Assembly (NCBI GenBank): GCA_046052345.1
Contig: JBJOMN010000007.1
Location: forward strand, 283,602-347,601
Direction of reading: 5' to 3'
DNA: 64,000 nucleotides
From: Pollutiaquabacter sp046052345
GTDB taxonomy: Bacteria > Bacteroidota > Bacteroidia > AKYH767-A > 2013-40CM-41-45
Part shown: piece by piece, positions 18,203 to 27,605 of the stretch
Position numbering within the stretch: position 1 is the stretch's first letter
Layout: the number at the start of each line of letters is the position of its first letter
Notes under the pieces: model-generated
Database searches by the model: none
Seen by the model: the letters and a program-made list of their open reading frames with translations, nothing else
Told to the model about the DNA's origin: nothing
Position numbers and translations under genes: made by a program

Positions 18203-19590
18203 AACGTAGCAGACCAGACTTCGACCGGATACGCGCGGTATATTTCCTGGGCATAGGAGGAATCGGCATGTCCGCCATCGCCAGGTTCTTCAAAGCGCAG
18301 GGAAAGGAAGTTGCCGGATACGACAAGACACGTACTCCGCTTACCATCGAGCTGGAACAGGAAGGCATTTCGGTACATTACCAGGACGACCCTGCTGAGA
18401 TCCGTTCCGGTTTTACGGACGTCCGTGATACATTGGTCGTGCTCACACCTGCCATTCCCCCGGATCATCGTGAATGGGCTTTTTTCAGGGACAAAGGTTT
18501 CGACATCCTAAAGCGCTCGGAAGTGCTTGGAGTGATAGCGGACAGTCATTACACGGTTGCCGTCGCCGGCACCCACGGCAAGACGACCACCTCCACCATG
18601 ATAGCCTTTTTACTGCGGCATGCAGGTGTCCCTTGCTCTGCATTTCTTGGCGGAATCGCCAAGAATTTCAATTCCAACCTCGTCATCGGCCATGAACAGG
18701 ACGGTCGTCATATCCTGGTTGTCGAGGCGGATGAATACGACCGTTCTTTCCTGACCTTGCACCCGGATATCGCGGTGATCACCTCCATGGATCCGGACCA
18801 TCTGGACATCTACGGCACTGAAAAGGATATGCAGGATACCTACAGGAAATTCGCAGGACAAGTCAGGCACGACGGATATTTGATCTGCCGAAAGGGACTG
18901 CCTGTAGGCGAAGTTCCCGCAACTACCATCACTTATTCGTTGAACGGGCCTGCTGACCGCCATGCACAGGATGTTACGATCCGGGACCATCAGTATCTGT
19001 TCGACTGGACTGACGGTTCGGTGGTTTTTCATGGCCTGACTACCCGCCTGCCTGGCGAACACAATGTTGAGAATGCGGTAGCGGCAATTTCGGCGGTCCG
19101 ACAGATCGGCCTTTCCGAAGTGCAGATCCGAGAAGGTCTGGCAGCCTATACCGGCGTGAAAAGGCGTTTTGATTATCAGGTACGTTCCGAGAAGCATATA
19201 TATATCGATGACTATGCCCATCATCCCGAAGAGCTGCGTGCCTGCATCCGGTCCGCACGCAACCTTTACCCCGGGCGACATCTGACGGGCATCTTCCAGC
19301 CGCATCTTTATACGAGGACCAGGGATTTCGCGGACGGTTTTGCGGAGAACCTTTCCATGCTCGACCGCCTGCTTCTGCTGGATATCTATCCGGCCCGTGA
19401 GCTTCCGCTACCCGGCGTAACCTCCTCGATGATCCTGGAGAAGGTCACGATCGCGGACAAGCAGCTGGTCCGGAAAGAGGAGGTTGCAAACTTCCTTAAA
19501 GTACATCCCGTCGAGGTGTTGCTGACATTAGGCGCCGGGGATATCGACCAGCTGGTGGATCCGATACGTGAAACACTTTCTCAAAGCTGA
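18199..19590 (+). CDS. murC: UDP-MurNAc:L-alanine ligase
   Basis: Adds L-alanine to UDP-MurNAc, the first amino-acid step. The 463-residue protein has an N-terminal UDP-binding domain (VYFLGIGGIGMSAIARFF), the ATP loop AGTHGKTTTSTM, EADEYDRSFLTLHPDIAVIT with SMDPDHLDIY, and the C-terminal domain with IYIDDYAHHPEELRA and FQPHLYTRTRDF. Length and motifs are normal. ATGA overlap with murG. Confidence 0.96.
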   Translation: MKRSRPDFDRIRAVYFLGIGGIGMSAIARFFKAQGKEVAGYDKTRTPLTIELEQEGISVHYQDDPAEIRSGFTDVRDTLVVLTPAIPPDHREWAFFRDKGFDILKRSEVLGVIADSHYTVAVAGTHGKTTTSTMIAFLLRHAGVPCSAFLGGIAKNFNSNLVIGHEQDGRHILVVEADEYDRSFLTLHPDIAVITSMDPDHLDIYGTEKDMQDTYRKFAGQVRHDGYLICRKGLPVGEVPATTITYSLNGPADRHAQDVTIRDHQYLFDWTDGSVVFHGLTTRLPGEHNVENAVAAISAVRQIGLSEVQIREGLAAYTGVKRRFDYQVRSEKHIYIDDYAHHPEELRACIRSARNLYPGRHLTGIFQPHLYTRTRDFADGFAENLSMLDRLLLLDIYPARELPLPGVTSSMILEKVTIADKQLVRKEEVANFLKVHPVEVLLTLGAGDIDQLVDPIRETLSQS

Positions 19591-19596
19591 AACGCA

Positions 19597-20418
19597 ATGA
19601 AAAAACAGAGAAATCCGATCGATTGGAAGGTCTTTCTCAGGCGCGCAGGCTGGTTGTTCCTGACGGGTGTTTTCATCGTGTCGGTCGGATTCACGGACTC
19701 GCGCATGAAGTCTATGACGTGCACGGGCATCGAGGCATCCGTCATCGATTCCACCGGGCACCGTTTCGTGGATGCTGCCCTTATCGGGCAGCTCATTGCA
19801 GACAAGACCGGGGGTGTAGTAGGGAAGCCGATGGATGCAATTAACATGGCCGTGTTGGAAAATACGATTCTCAGCAACCCTTTCGTGGCGAGCGTCAGGG
19901 TATTTTCAACCATTGATGGAAAGTTGCATGCGGAGGTCCGACAGCGAGATCCGATCCTCCGTGTAGTCAACTTCAGCGGGGAGAATTTTTACATGGACGT
20001 GAACGGTGCCTATATGCCGTTGTCCGACCGGTACACAGCAAGAGTTCCCGTCGCGAACGGGTACATCTATAATAGGGAAGCGGAACGGAATATCCGTAGT
20101 TATTCCAACGAAGAGCTGAGCGACACATCCGTGTCCGTCTCAAGGGCCTATCAGTTGTTTCTGATGGCCGATTACATTCGTAGGAACGACTTCTGGAATT
20201 CCCAGATCGAACAGATCTACATGAACATGAACTGTGACATGGAGCTGATTCCTCGTGTGGGCGACCACACGGTCGTCTTCGGCGACTGTCGTAACCTGGA
20301 GCCGAAGTTCGACAAGCTGTACCTGTTTTACAGGGAAGGGCTCAGCAAGACGGGTTGGAACAGGTACGGAACAATCAATTTAAAATACCAGGACCAGATA
20401 GTCTGCACAAAGAAATAG
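19597..20418 (+). CDS. ftsQ: cell division protein FtsQ (DivIB family)
   Basis: A bitopic divisome protein of 273 residues: short cytoplasmic N-terminus, one membrane span (WLFLTGVFIVSVGFT), then a periplasmic region. FtsQ is weakly conserved; support comes from topology, the POTRA-like stretch that follows and position directly between murC and ftsA. The segment LHAEVRQRDPILRVVN matches the conserved part of Bacteroidota FtsQ. It lies 6 bp after murC and 2 bp before ftsA. Confidence 0.88.
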   Translation: MKKQRNPIDWKVFLRRAGWLFLTGVFIVSVGFTDSRMKSMTCTGIEASVIDSTGHRFVDAALIGQLIADKTGGVVGKPMDAINMAVLENTILSNPFVASVRVFSTIDGKLHAEVRQRDPILRVVNFSGENFYMDVNGAYMPLSDRYTARVPVANGYIYNREAERNIRSYSNEELSDTSVSVSRAYQLFLMADYIRRNDFWNSQIEQIYMNMNCDMELIPRVGDHTVVFGDCRNLEPKFDKLYLFYREGLSKTGWNRYGTINLKYQDQIVCTKK

Positions 20419-20420
20419 TT

Positions 20421-21731
20421 ATGGAGAATTCACCCATCGTAGTAGGATTGGATATCGGCACTACCAAGATCTGTACGATCGTAGGCCGGAAGAACGAGCA
20501 CGGCAAGATCGACATACTCGGCTATGGGAAGGCCGAATCGCTCGGAGTCAGCCGCGGGGTAGTCACCAACATCGGCCTGACCATCGATTCCATCCGCAAG
20601 TCGCTTCAGGAGGCCTCTGCAAAGTCGGGTGTCGATATCGCCCGGGTTTTCGTAGGCATCGCCGGACAGCATATCAAGAGCCTGCAGCATCACGGCATGG
20701 TGACCCGTCGTTCCGGTGACGACGAGATCACCCAGGAGAACATCGATGCGATCGTGACCGACATGTTGAAGCTCGCGATGCCTCCCGGCGAGCAGATCAT
20801 CCATGTCATTCCGCAGGAATATATCGTCGACAGCGAAAGCGGCATCAAGAACCCCATCGGTATGGCCGGCGTGCGCCTGGAGGCCAACTGTCACATCATC
20901 ACCGGGCAGGTGACTGCCGTCAAGAACATCAACCGCTGCGTCCAGCAGTCAGGACTTTCCATAGAAGGACTCTTCCTCGAGCCTCTGGCTTCCGCGGATG
21001 CCGTCCTCTCCGGGGATGAAAAGGAAGCGGGGGTCTGCCTGGTGGATATCGGCGGGGGAACCACCGACATCGCCATTTTCCAGGACGGTGTGATCCGGCA
21101 TACGGCCGTGATCCCTTTCGGCGGAAATGTGATCACCGAAGACATCAAGGAGGGTTGCTCCATACTTAAGAACCAGGCTGAGAAGCTGAAGATCAAGTTC
21201 GGCTCCGCCCTGTCCTCTCCCGACCAGGACAATGAGATAGTCGCGATTCCCAGTCTGCGTGGACGTCCTCCGCGGGAAATCAGGGTGCGTACGCTTTCTT
21301 CGATCATACAGGCACGTATGGAGGAGATCATCGATTATGTCTTCTATGAGATTGTTCACTCCGGGTATGAGAAGAAGCTCATCGAGGGGATCGTCGTCAC
21401 CGGCGGAGGCGCCCTTCTCAAGCACCTGCCGCAGCTGATAGAATACAGGACGGGCAAGGATACCCGCATCGGTTACCCGAACGAGCATCTGGCCAAGGGC
21501 GCGGACGAGGTGAAGAGCCCGATGTTCGCTACTGCGGTCGGCCTTGTGATAAAAGGCTATCAGGAGCTCGAACGTCAGAAACGTACCGGCCCGGTTGAAG
21601 AGACCCAGCAGAAGCCCAAGGAATCCCGCAAGGACAAGATCGCTCAGCCGAATTCCGATATGGAGGGACGCTGGTTCGACAGCCTGAAGAAATTCTTCAC
21701 TGAAGAAGAGGAAGACACCAAACTCCGATAA
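20421..21731 (+). CDS. ftsA: cell division actin-like ATPase FtsA
   Basis: Actin-family ATPase that tethers FtsZ to the membrane. The frame is open from 20355, but the ATG at 20421 gives the family start IVVGLDIGTTKICTIVG (phosphate-1 loop), for 436 residues. Other motifs are VFVGIAGQHIKSLQHHG (1C domain), CLVDIGGGTTDIAIF (phosphate-2) and EGIVVTGGGALLKHLP (adenosine loop). A charged linker near residues 385-410 precedes MEGRWFDSLKKFF, a plausible amphipathic membrane-targeting helix at the C-terminus. Confidence 0.96.
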   Translation: MENSPIVVGLDIGTTKICTIVGRKNEHGKIDILGYGKAESLGVSRGVVTNIGLTIDSIRKSLQEASAKSGVDIARVFVGIAGQHIKSLQHHGMVTRRSGDDEITQENIDAIVTDMLKLAMPPGEQIIHVIPQEYIVDSESGIKNPIGMAGVRLEANCHIITGQVTAVKNINRCVQQSGLSIEGLFLEPLASADAVLSGDEKEAGVCLVDIGGGTTDIAIFQDGVIRHTAVIPFGGNVITEDIKEGCSILKNQAEKLKIKFGSALSSPDQDNEIVAIPSLRGRPPREIRVRTLSSIIQARMEEIIDYVFYEIVHSGYEKKLIEGIVVTGGGALLKHLPQLIEYRTGKDTRIGYPNEHLAKGADEVKSPMFATAVGLVIKGYQELERQKRTGPVEETQQKPKESRKDKIAQPNSDMEGRWFDSLKKFFTEEEEDTKLR

Positions 21732-21758
21732 TAATTCAACACATAATAACATAAAGCC

Positions 21759-23294
21759 ATGGAATTCGATCTGCAGCGCGAGAAATCATCCATCATCAAG
21801 GTGATTGGAGTAGGAGGCGGAGGCAGCAATGCCGTAAATCACATGTACCGTCAAGGCATCAAGGGTGTCGAGTTCGTCGTTTGCAACACCGACGATCAAG
21901 CACTAAAGGTCTCTCCGGTACCTACCAAGATACAGTTGGGAGAAAGCCTTACCAACGGACGAGGGGCGGGGGCTATTCCCGAAGTTGGCCGTAATGCGGC
22001 CATCGAGACGATCGATGAGCTCAAGAAGATCCTGCTGGAGGACACGCATATGGTGTTCATCACTGCCGGTATGGGCGGAGGCACAGGAACCGGTGCAGCT
22101 CCCGTCATTGCGCAGGCGGCACGCGAACTCGGCATCCTCACCGTCGCCATCGTGACGCTTCCCTTCGATTTCGAAGGCAAGAAGCGCAAACAACAGGCCG
22201 ATGAGGGCATAGAGCAGCTGAAGAAATACGTCGATTCCATCCTTGTCATCCGAAACGAAAGGCTCCGTGAGATGTTCGGTAACCTGAAGCTCTCGCAGGC
22301 TTTTGCGCATGCCGATGACGTCCTTACCATCGCTGCCAAAGGAATAGCCGAGATCATCACCGTCACCGGTCACATCAACGTGGATTTCGAGGATGTGAAG
22401 ACCGCGGTCAAGGAAAGCGGAGTGGCCATCATGGGTTCCGCAGTGGCGGAAGGAGAAAACCGTTCGATTCGTGCGGTCGAACAGGCATTGGCTTCACCGC
22501 TGCTCAACGACAACAACATCAAAGGCGCCCGTTACATCCTGATGAACATCTCCTCCGGCACCAAAGAAGTGACAATGGACGAGATCGGAGACATTACGGA
22601 TTACATCCAGGAGCAGGCCGGCCTGACGGCCGACATCATCTGGGGCAACTGCTTCGATGAGAACCTGGACGAGAAGCTCAGTGTAACCATCATCGCGACA
22701 GGCTTCAAAACCCGCGCTGAACAGGGCAATGAGGCGATACAGCGCGAGCGTACCGGCACCAAGGTTTATGTCATGGACGAGGAGCCCTCCGTAAAGAAGG
22801 CCGAACAGCCGGTCGTAAAAAACGAGACTTCTTCCGAAACCGTATCACCGATGGATCCGGTACTCGTGACTCCCGCCGGGAACAACTCCCCCGAGACCGC
22901 GAATTCCGAGCCACAGTTCACCTTCGAGTTCGATATGACCAAGAGTCAGTCCCCTTCGACGGACTCCTTCGAGGAGGAAACCGCTCTGGAGATGGAACTT
23001 AAGAACGCAGTTGCCGCTCCTTCCGAAACAGGTCTCGAAAGCGAGGAGGAGGACGACCAGTTCCGGAAATCACGTGAACGGCTGATGCGCCTCAAATCCC
23101 TTAATTACAGGCTGGGTAGCGGTAATCTTTCCGAACTGGAGCGGGAGCCCGCCTACAAGCGCAAAAACGTCAAGCTGGAGAATGCTCAGCACTCCAGCGA
23201 GTCCAATATCTCGCGCTACACGTTGTCCAACGAGGACGATAAGAAGACGCAGATCCGATCCAACAATTCATTCCTTCACGACAATGTAGATTGA
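21759..23294 (+). CDS. ftsZ: cell division protein FtsZ
   Basis: Tubulin-like GTPase forming the Z ring. The 511-residue protein carries the signature GMGGGTGTGAAPVIA, the early IKVIGVGGGGSNAVNHM and the T7 synergy-loop region NVDFEDVKTAVKESGVAIMG. After the globular core (to about residue 330) comes a long acidic disordered linker rich in S/E/T (about 130 residues). The C-terminal tail is NNSFLHDNVD, the form seen in Bacteroidota rather than the DIPAFLR of proteobacteria. It lies 27 bp after ftsA and ends the dcw cluster at a terminator. Confidence 0.97.
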   Translation: MEFDLQREKSSIIKVIGVGGGGSNAVNHMYRQGIKGVEFVVCNTDDQALKVSPVPTKIQLGESLTNGRGAGAIPEVGRNAAIETIDELKKILLEDTHMVFITAGMGGGTGTGAAPVIAQAARELGILTVAIVTLPFDFEGKKRKQQADEGIEQLKKYVDSILVIRNERLREMFGNLKLSQAFAHADDVLTIAAKGIAEIITVTGHINVDFEDVKTAVKESGVAIMGSAVAEGENRSIRAVEQALASPLLNDNNIKGARYILMNISSGTKEVTMDEIGDITDYIQEQAGLTADIIWGNCFDENLDEKLSVTIIATGFKTRAEQGNEAIQRERTGTKVYVMDEEPSVKKAEQPVVKNETSSETVSPMDPVLVTPAGNNSPETANSEPQFTFEFDMTKSQSPSTDSFEEETALEMELKNAVAAPSETGLESEEEDDQFRKSRERLMRLKSLNYRLGSGNLSELEREPAYKRKNVKLENAQHSSESNISRYTLSNEDDKKTQIRSNNSFLHDNVD

Positions 23295-23384
23295 TTTTTT
23301 TCGCGGCTTGCGAGCGCCGATCATTCCGCTTCCCCAAGTACTGAACCGGTTCGCACAGACGCAACGTCTCATTTATTGAGCGAT

Positions 23385-23412
23385 GCCCTCCTGTCCCGGG
23401 AGGGCTTTTTCT
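23385..23412 (+). terminator. intrinsic terminator of the dcw cluster
   Basis: Stem GCCCTCC/GGAGGGC (23385-23391 with 23399-23405) is followed by TTTTTCTTT. Confidence 0.85.
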
Positions 23413-23421
23413 TTAAATACT

Positions 23422-23429
23422 TATTTTTG
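23422..23429 (+). promoter_or_regulatory. -7 box of the yqeY-like gene
   Basis: TATTTTTG matches TAnnTTTG, 14 bp before the first ATG of the following gene and immediately after the ftsZ terminator. Confidence 0.55.
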
Positions 23430-23443
23430 ACTGCTAATTATAT

Positions 23444-23896
23444 ATGGTCATGACCCTGGAAGAACAAATCAATGCCGATCTCAAATCGGCCATGCTGGCG
23501 AAGGACGAGCCCACTGTTCGCGGCCTTCGCGCTATCAAACAATCCATCCTCCTTGCCAAAACGAGCGGAGGCGGGTCGGTGTCCGTAGAGGACGAGGTCC
23601 GTATGTTACAGAAGCTCGTCAAGCAGCGGAAGGAATCCGTGGAGGTTTATCAGCAACAAGGTCGACAGGATCTTGCCGCTCCTGAATTGGAGGAGATTTC
23701 CGTTATCGAAAAGTATCTCCCGAAGATGATGACCGAGGAGGAAATTACCGCCGTAGTCAGGGAGGCCATACGGCAGACCGGTGCCTCCTCTCCGCAGGAG
23801 ATGGGTAAGGTGATGGGCGTGGTCACGAAGCAACTGGCCGGAAAGGCGGATAACAAACTCGTGTCGCAGCTGGTCAAAAGCCTTCTTGGATCCTGA
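23444..23896 (+). CDS. GatB/YqeY domain protein
   Basis: A cytoplasmic all-helical protein of 150 residues (148 if the second ATG at 23450 is used) related to the C-terminal tail domain of GatB amidotransferase. Signature blocks are LEEQINADLKSAMLAKDEPT, TVRGLRAIKQSIL, QKLVKQRKESVEVYQQQGR and YLPKMMTEEEI, then MGKVMGVVTKQLAGKAD near the end. The family is thought to bind tRNA or aid amidotransfer, but the role of free-standing YqeY is not settled. It has its own promoter after the ftsZ terminator, so position rather than co-transcription links it to the dcw cluster. Confidence 0.9.
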   Translation: MVMTLEEQINADLKSAMLAKDEPTVRGLRAIKQSILLAKTSGGGSVSVEDEVRMLQKLVKQRKESVEVYQQQGRQDLAAPELEEISVIEKYLPKMMTEEEITAVVREAIRQTGASSPQEMGKVMGVVTKQLAGKADNKLVSQLVKSLLGS

Positions 23897-23917
23897 AAAT
23901 GAATTACTTACGAAATA

Positions 23918-23948
23918 TTTGCTTTTTTCCTTCCTAGTCTTACCTTTG
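23918..23948 (+). promoter_or_regulatory. complete Bacteroidota promoter of the cold-shock gene
   Basis: TTTG at 23918-23921, 19 bp, then TACCTTTG at 23941-23948: the best -33/-7 pair in the window. Predicted transcription start is near 23955, giving a leader of about 75 nt. Confidence 0.75.
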
Positions 23949-23979
23949 GAGAGTCGCCCCTTAAAGATCGTATTAACTG

Positions 23980-24008
23980 CGGAGCACATTTGGGTGACAG
24001 GTGCTCCG
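23980..24008 (+). promoter_or_regulatory. hairpin in the cold-shock mRNA leader
   Basis: A perfect 8-bp stem, CGGAGCAC/GTGCTCCG (23980-23987 with 24001-24008), has a 13-nt loop and lies 20 bp before the ATG. Structured leaders are known temperature-responsive elements of cold-shock genes; here a regulatory role is inferred only. Confidence 0.55.
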
Positions 24009-24028
24009 AAAAACAAATTCAATACCAC

Positions 24029-24223
24029 ATGAAAACCGGAACTGTTAAGTTCTTCAATGAATCCAAGGGCTTTGGCTTCATTGTATGCGACGATTCCAAG
24101 AAGGATGTCTTCGTTCACCACAGCGGGCTCCTCGAGAAGGTTCGTGAAAACGATCGCGTCGAATTCGAAGAGATGGAAGGCCGTAAAGGCATCAATGCGG
24201 TGAACGTCAAGCGCGTTCAGTAA
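24029..24223 (+). CDS. cold-shock domain protein (CspA family)
   Basis: A 64-residue single-strand nucleic-acid-binding OB-fold protein acting as an RNA chaperone. RNP1 is KGFGFI and RNP2 is VFVHHSGL; both are intact. The start at 24029 (MKTGTVKFFNESKGFG) is the family start; the frame's upstream extension is leader RNA. It has a dedicated promoter, a hairpin leader and a strong terminator, so it is monocistronic. Confidence 0.95.
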   Translation: MKTGTVKFFNESKGFGFIVCDDSKKDVFVHHSGLLEKVRENDRVEFEEMEGRKGINAVNVKRVQ

Positions 24224-24248
24224 TCCGTCCACTTCCGGAGAAGAATCA

Positions 24249-24275
24249 GGGAACCTTCACAGGTTCCCTTTTTTT
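24249..24275 (+). terminator. intrinsic terminator of the cold-shock gene
   Basis: Stem GGGAACC/GGTTCCC (24249-24255 with 24262-24268) is followed by seven T. Confidence 0.92.
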
Positions 24276-24337
24276 GTCGGCTTTCCGTCCTGCACACCCC
24301 TTTTTTTATGTATTTTGACGACTTCCCAAAGTCGCAT

Positions 24338-25291
24338 ATGTCATCCATTCCTGCAGTAGCGGCAGTCGATATAGGTGGTACCAATACCGTTTTTGCATTG
24401 GTCGGTAGGGATGGAAGCATCTTGCGGAAATCATCAGTCCCTACCCGCTCGGCAGCGACGCCTGAGGAATATGTGGGATTGATCGCCGGAGAGCTACAGA
24501 AGTTGTCGGACGGCAACCGTATTTCCGGTGTCGGAGTGGGTGCTCCCAACGGAAATTATTTCAACGGAACAATCGAGTTCGCTCCGAATCTTCCCTGGCG
24601 AGGCGTCATCCGTCTGGCCGAACTTTTCACGGAACGGTTGTCTGCTCCTGCTTTCGTCACCAACGATGCCAATGCGGCCGCTTTGGGCGAGATGTACTTC
24701 GGATCAGCGCGCAACATCCGTGATTTCATCTTCGTGACACTGGGAACCGGACTAGGAAGCGGTATCGTGGTCAACGGTGATCTTGTGTACGGACATGACG
24801 GTTTCGCCGGAGAGCTGGGTCATACCATACTCCTGCAGCACGGTCGGCCATGCGGTTGCGGCAGACGCGGCTGTCTCGAGCAGTACTGCAGTGCAACCGG
24901 CCTGGTGAAGACTTACCGGGAAATTCTGCGTAGCGGTGACTTGGAACTGCCGGAAGGCTTGGACTATGAAACCATCACTTCCCGTTTCGTCTTCGAGCGT
25001 GCATTGGCCGGCGATGAAACGGCTTTTTCCGCCTTCAACTACACGGGCGAACTGCTGGGGCTGGCTCTGGCAAACAGTGTCGCATACACGAGTCCGGAGG
25101 CGATATTCCTTTTCGGTGGACTGGCCAATGCCGGTGAATTGCTGTTCACACCCACTCAGCTCAGTTTCGAAAAAAACCTGTTATCCATCTATAAAGGTAA
25201 AGTGAGGATAATGCCCTCCGGTCTGCCGGAGAATGACGCACCGCTTCTGGGGGCCGCCTCACTCGCCTGGAATGAACTTGAGAAGAAATGA
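24338..25291 (+). CDS. ROK-family sugar kinase
   Basis: Cytoplasmic sugar kinase of 317 residues. The ATG at 24338 is chosen because a TATTTTG element at 24311 would place the upstream ATG (24308) before the transcript start. ATP motif: VAAVDIGGTNTVFALVG. Catalytic region: VTNDANAAALGEMYFG. The zinc site of the ROK family is complete: GHTILLQHGRPCGCGRRGC, then LEQYCS. ROK kinases act on glucose, N-acetylglucosamine or N-acetylmannosamine. Because the next gene (4-bp overlap) encodes a hexosaminidase and the one after a glycosylasparaginase, N-acetylglucosamine is the most likely substrate here, by inference. Confidence 0.9.
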   Translation: MSSIPAVAAVDIGGTNTVFALVGRDGSILRKSSVPTRSAATPEEYVGLIAGELQKLSDGNRISGVGVGAPNGNYFNGTIEFAPNLPWRGVIRLAELFTERLSAPAFVTNDANAAALGEMYFGSARNIRDFIFVTLGTGLGSGIVVNGDLVYGHDGFAGELGHTILLQHGRPCGCGRRGCLEQYCSATGLVKTYREILRSGDLELPEGLDYETITSRFVFERALAGDETAFSAFNYTGELLGLALANSVAYTSPEAIFLFGGLANAGELLFTPTQLSFEKNLLSIYKGKVRIMPSGLPENDAPLLGAASLAWNELEKK

Positions 25292-27588
25292 AAGACCTTA
25301 CAAAGAGGATTGTCCTTGTTTTCACTCTTGCCGCCGTCCCTTTTCTTGCCGCCGGCTCAGACCTTCCTGCTAAATATCCTTTGATTCCCTGGCCGGATTC
25401 CGTCAGCGAGGCGGAGGGATATTTTTCGATCACATCCTCTACCAAGCTGCTCATTGCCCAGGATAGTCTTCGCGGAGAAGCGGAATTTTTCAATGAGTTC
25501 CTTGAAGCGATGTACGGAACCGGACTCGAAATCAGGAATGCCAAAAGGGCTTCGAAAGGCTCCGTTCATATCAGCGTGGATCCATCGGTTCAAAAGGTTC
25601 CCGGCGGATACTCCTTGTCCGTTTCCCGGGATATGCTGAGTATCACTTCCGCCGATCTTTCCGGAGCGTTCTATGCACTGCAGACCGTTTGTCAGCTTCT
25701 GCCTGCCGGCAAGACCGATCACCTGGATATTCCCTGTGTCCTGATTCAAGACCATCCCAGATTTGCGTGGCGCGGAATGCATCTCGACGTCAGCCGCCAC
25801 TTCTTCCCGGTCTCCTTCATCGAAAGATATATCGACCATATCGCACGGTACAAGATGAATGTCTTTCACTGGCACCTGACGGACGATCAGGGTTGGCGGA
25901 TAGAGATCAAACGTTATCCGGAGCTGCAGCAGACCAGCGCATTCCGGAACGGCACGCGTATCGGACATTATTCTTCGGTACCGGAAGCCTATGACACGAT
26001 ACGCTACGGAGGATTCTATACTCAGGAAGAGGTCCGTGCCGTCGTCGCCTATGCCGCACGCCGTCATATCACCGTGCTGCCTGAAATCGAAATGCCCGGA
26101 CATGCGCTGGCGGCGTTAGCTGCTTTTCCTCAGCTTTCCTGCACGGGCGGACCTTTCCAGACAGGCCGTACATGGGGAGTATTCCAGGATGTATACTGTC
26201 CGAAGGAGGCCACCTTTGAATTCCTGGAAAACGTCCTTTCCGAAGTTTGTGAGCTCTTCCCCGGCACCTATGTCCATATCGGCGGTGACGAATGTCCCAA
26301 AGACCGGTGGAAGTCCTGCTCGCATTGCCAGGCGCTCATCAAGGAACTCAAGTTGAAGGACGAACACGAATTGCAGAGCTGGTTCGTGCAGCGAATTGAA
26401 AAATTCCTTCACTCCAAAGGAAAGCGGATGATCGGTTGGGATGAAATACTTGAAGGAGGACTCGCACCGGATGCCACAGTGATGTCATGGCGCGGTTATC
26501 TGGGAGGCATCGAAGCCGCCCGTCAGGGTCATGATGTGGTGATGACACCGACGTCCTATTGTTATTTCGATTATTATCAGTCCAGGAATCCGGGCGAACC
26601 GCTGGCCATCGGCGGATTTCTTCCGCTGGACAAAGTCTATCGTTTCGAACCCATTCCCGATGTGCTGACTCCTGAAGAAGGGAAACATATCCTTGGTCTG
26701 CAGGCGAACCTTTGGACGGAATACATTCCGGATGAATCGAAAGTGGAATACATGCTTTTACCGCGCATGTGCGCCTTGTCGGAAGTGGCCTGGTCGGAGA
26801 AGACGGACCGGGATTACGATGGATTCGTGACACGGCTCGTTTCGCACTTCAAGTTGCTGGATTTTCTTGGCGCCAACTACTCCAAGGCCGTCTTCGATGT
26901 TGAAAGCGTAGTCATGCCTAATCAGGGCAAGGGGATTTCAGTGACATTATCCTCTCCGTACAGGAACGGAAGCATACGTTATACCACCAACGGAAAGTCA
27001 CCGGACGGCAGTTCCAGATTGTACGAGCAGCCTTTCAGGATGGACCAGTCCATGTACATACAGTCGGCCGTGTATGATGGTCCTCAAAGGATCGGAAATG
27101 TGCTGCAGCAGGTTTATAAGGTGAACCTTGCCACAGGCAAGGACATCCTCCTGAAAAACAAGCCGGATGAGGAGTATTGCCGGGGAGGCGGATTCACACT
27201 GGTGAACGGGATCACCGGCGCTTTGCCTTGGAACGGCTCAGACTGGCTCGGTTTCCGCGGCGAATCGCTGGATGCCACCGTGGATCTCGGTCAGACCTAC
27301 AGCATCTTCCGCGTCGGTCTTGACCTGCTCTCCGACGAAGGCAGCTGGATTTATTATCCGAAAAGCGTCCGTATATTCCTTAGCGAGGACGGCAAGGAAT
27401 TCGTTCCTTTCGGAAGCCTCGAAGGGGATAAGCTGGATCCGACACAGCGTTTCGCCATGATCCGCACCGACCGTGTGAATGCGCGGTACGTACGCGTGGT
27501 TGCCGAAAATGCAGGTATCATTCCCGACGGTAAGCCGGGAGCCGGAAATCCGGCCTGGCTTTTCGCGGACGAAATTGTCATCGAATAA
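25288..27588 (+). CDS. beta-N-acetylhexosaminidase (GH20) with C-terminal discoidin-type domain
   Basis: Secreted or periplasmic enzyme of 766 residues that removes terminal beta-linked GlcNAc/GalNAc. Sec signal peptide at residues 1-23 or so. The GH20b non-catalytic domain precedes the TIM barrel, whose start is seen in FAWRGMHLDVSRHFF. The catalytic pair D334-E335 lies in HIGGDECPKDRW. Substrate-site tryptophans include MSWRGYLGG and NLWTEYI. A small beta domain (about 545-610) is followed by an F5/8-type C domain (about 620-766) that resembles the C-terminus of the GH92 protein at 31887. ATGA overlap with the ROK kinase shows an operon. Confidence 0.93.
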   Translation: MKDLTKRIVLVFTLAAVPFLAAGSDLPAKYPLIPWPDSVSEAEGYFSITSSTKLLIAQDSLRGEAEFFNEFLEAMYGTGLEIRNAKRASKGSVHISVDPSVQKVPGGYSLSVSRDMLSITSADLSGAFYALQTVCQLLPAGKTDHLDIPCVLIQDHPRFAWRGMHLDVSRHFFPVSFIERYIDHIARYKMNVFHWHLTDDQGWRIEIKRYPELQQTSAFRNGTRIGHYSSVPEAYDTIRYGGFYTQEEVRAVVAYAARRHITVLPEIEMPGHALAALAAFPQLSCTGGPFQTGRTWGVFQDVYCPKEATFEFLENVLSEVCELFPGTYVHIGGDECPKDRWKSCSHCQALIKELKLKDEHELQSWFVQRIEKFLHSKGKRMIGWDEILEGGLAPDATVMSWRGYLGGIEAARQGHDVVMTPTSYCYFDYYQSRNPGEPLAIGGFLPLDKVYRFEPIPDVLTPEEGKHILGLQANLWTEYIPDESKVEYMLLPRMCALSEVAWSEKTDRDYDGFVTRLVSHFKLLDFLGANYSKAVFDVESVVMPNQGKGISVTLSSPYRNGSIRYTTNGKSPDGSSRLYEQPFRMDQSMYIQSAVYDGPQRIGNVLQQVYKVNLATGKDILLKNKPDEEYCRGGGFTLVNGITGALPWNGSDWLGFRGESLDATVDLGQTYSIFRVGLDLLSDEGSWIYYPKSVRIFLSEDGKEFVPFGSLEGDKLDPTQRFAMIRTDRVNARYVRVVAENAGIIPDGKPGAGNPAWLFADEIVIE

Positions 27589-27605
27589 TTAAAACTACCA
27601 CAACC

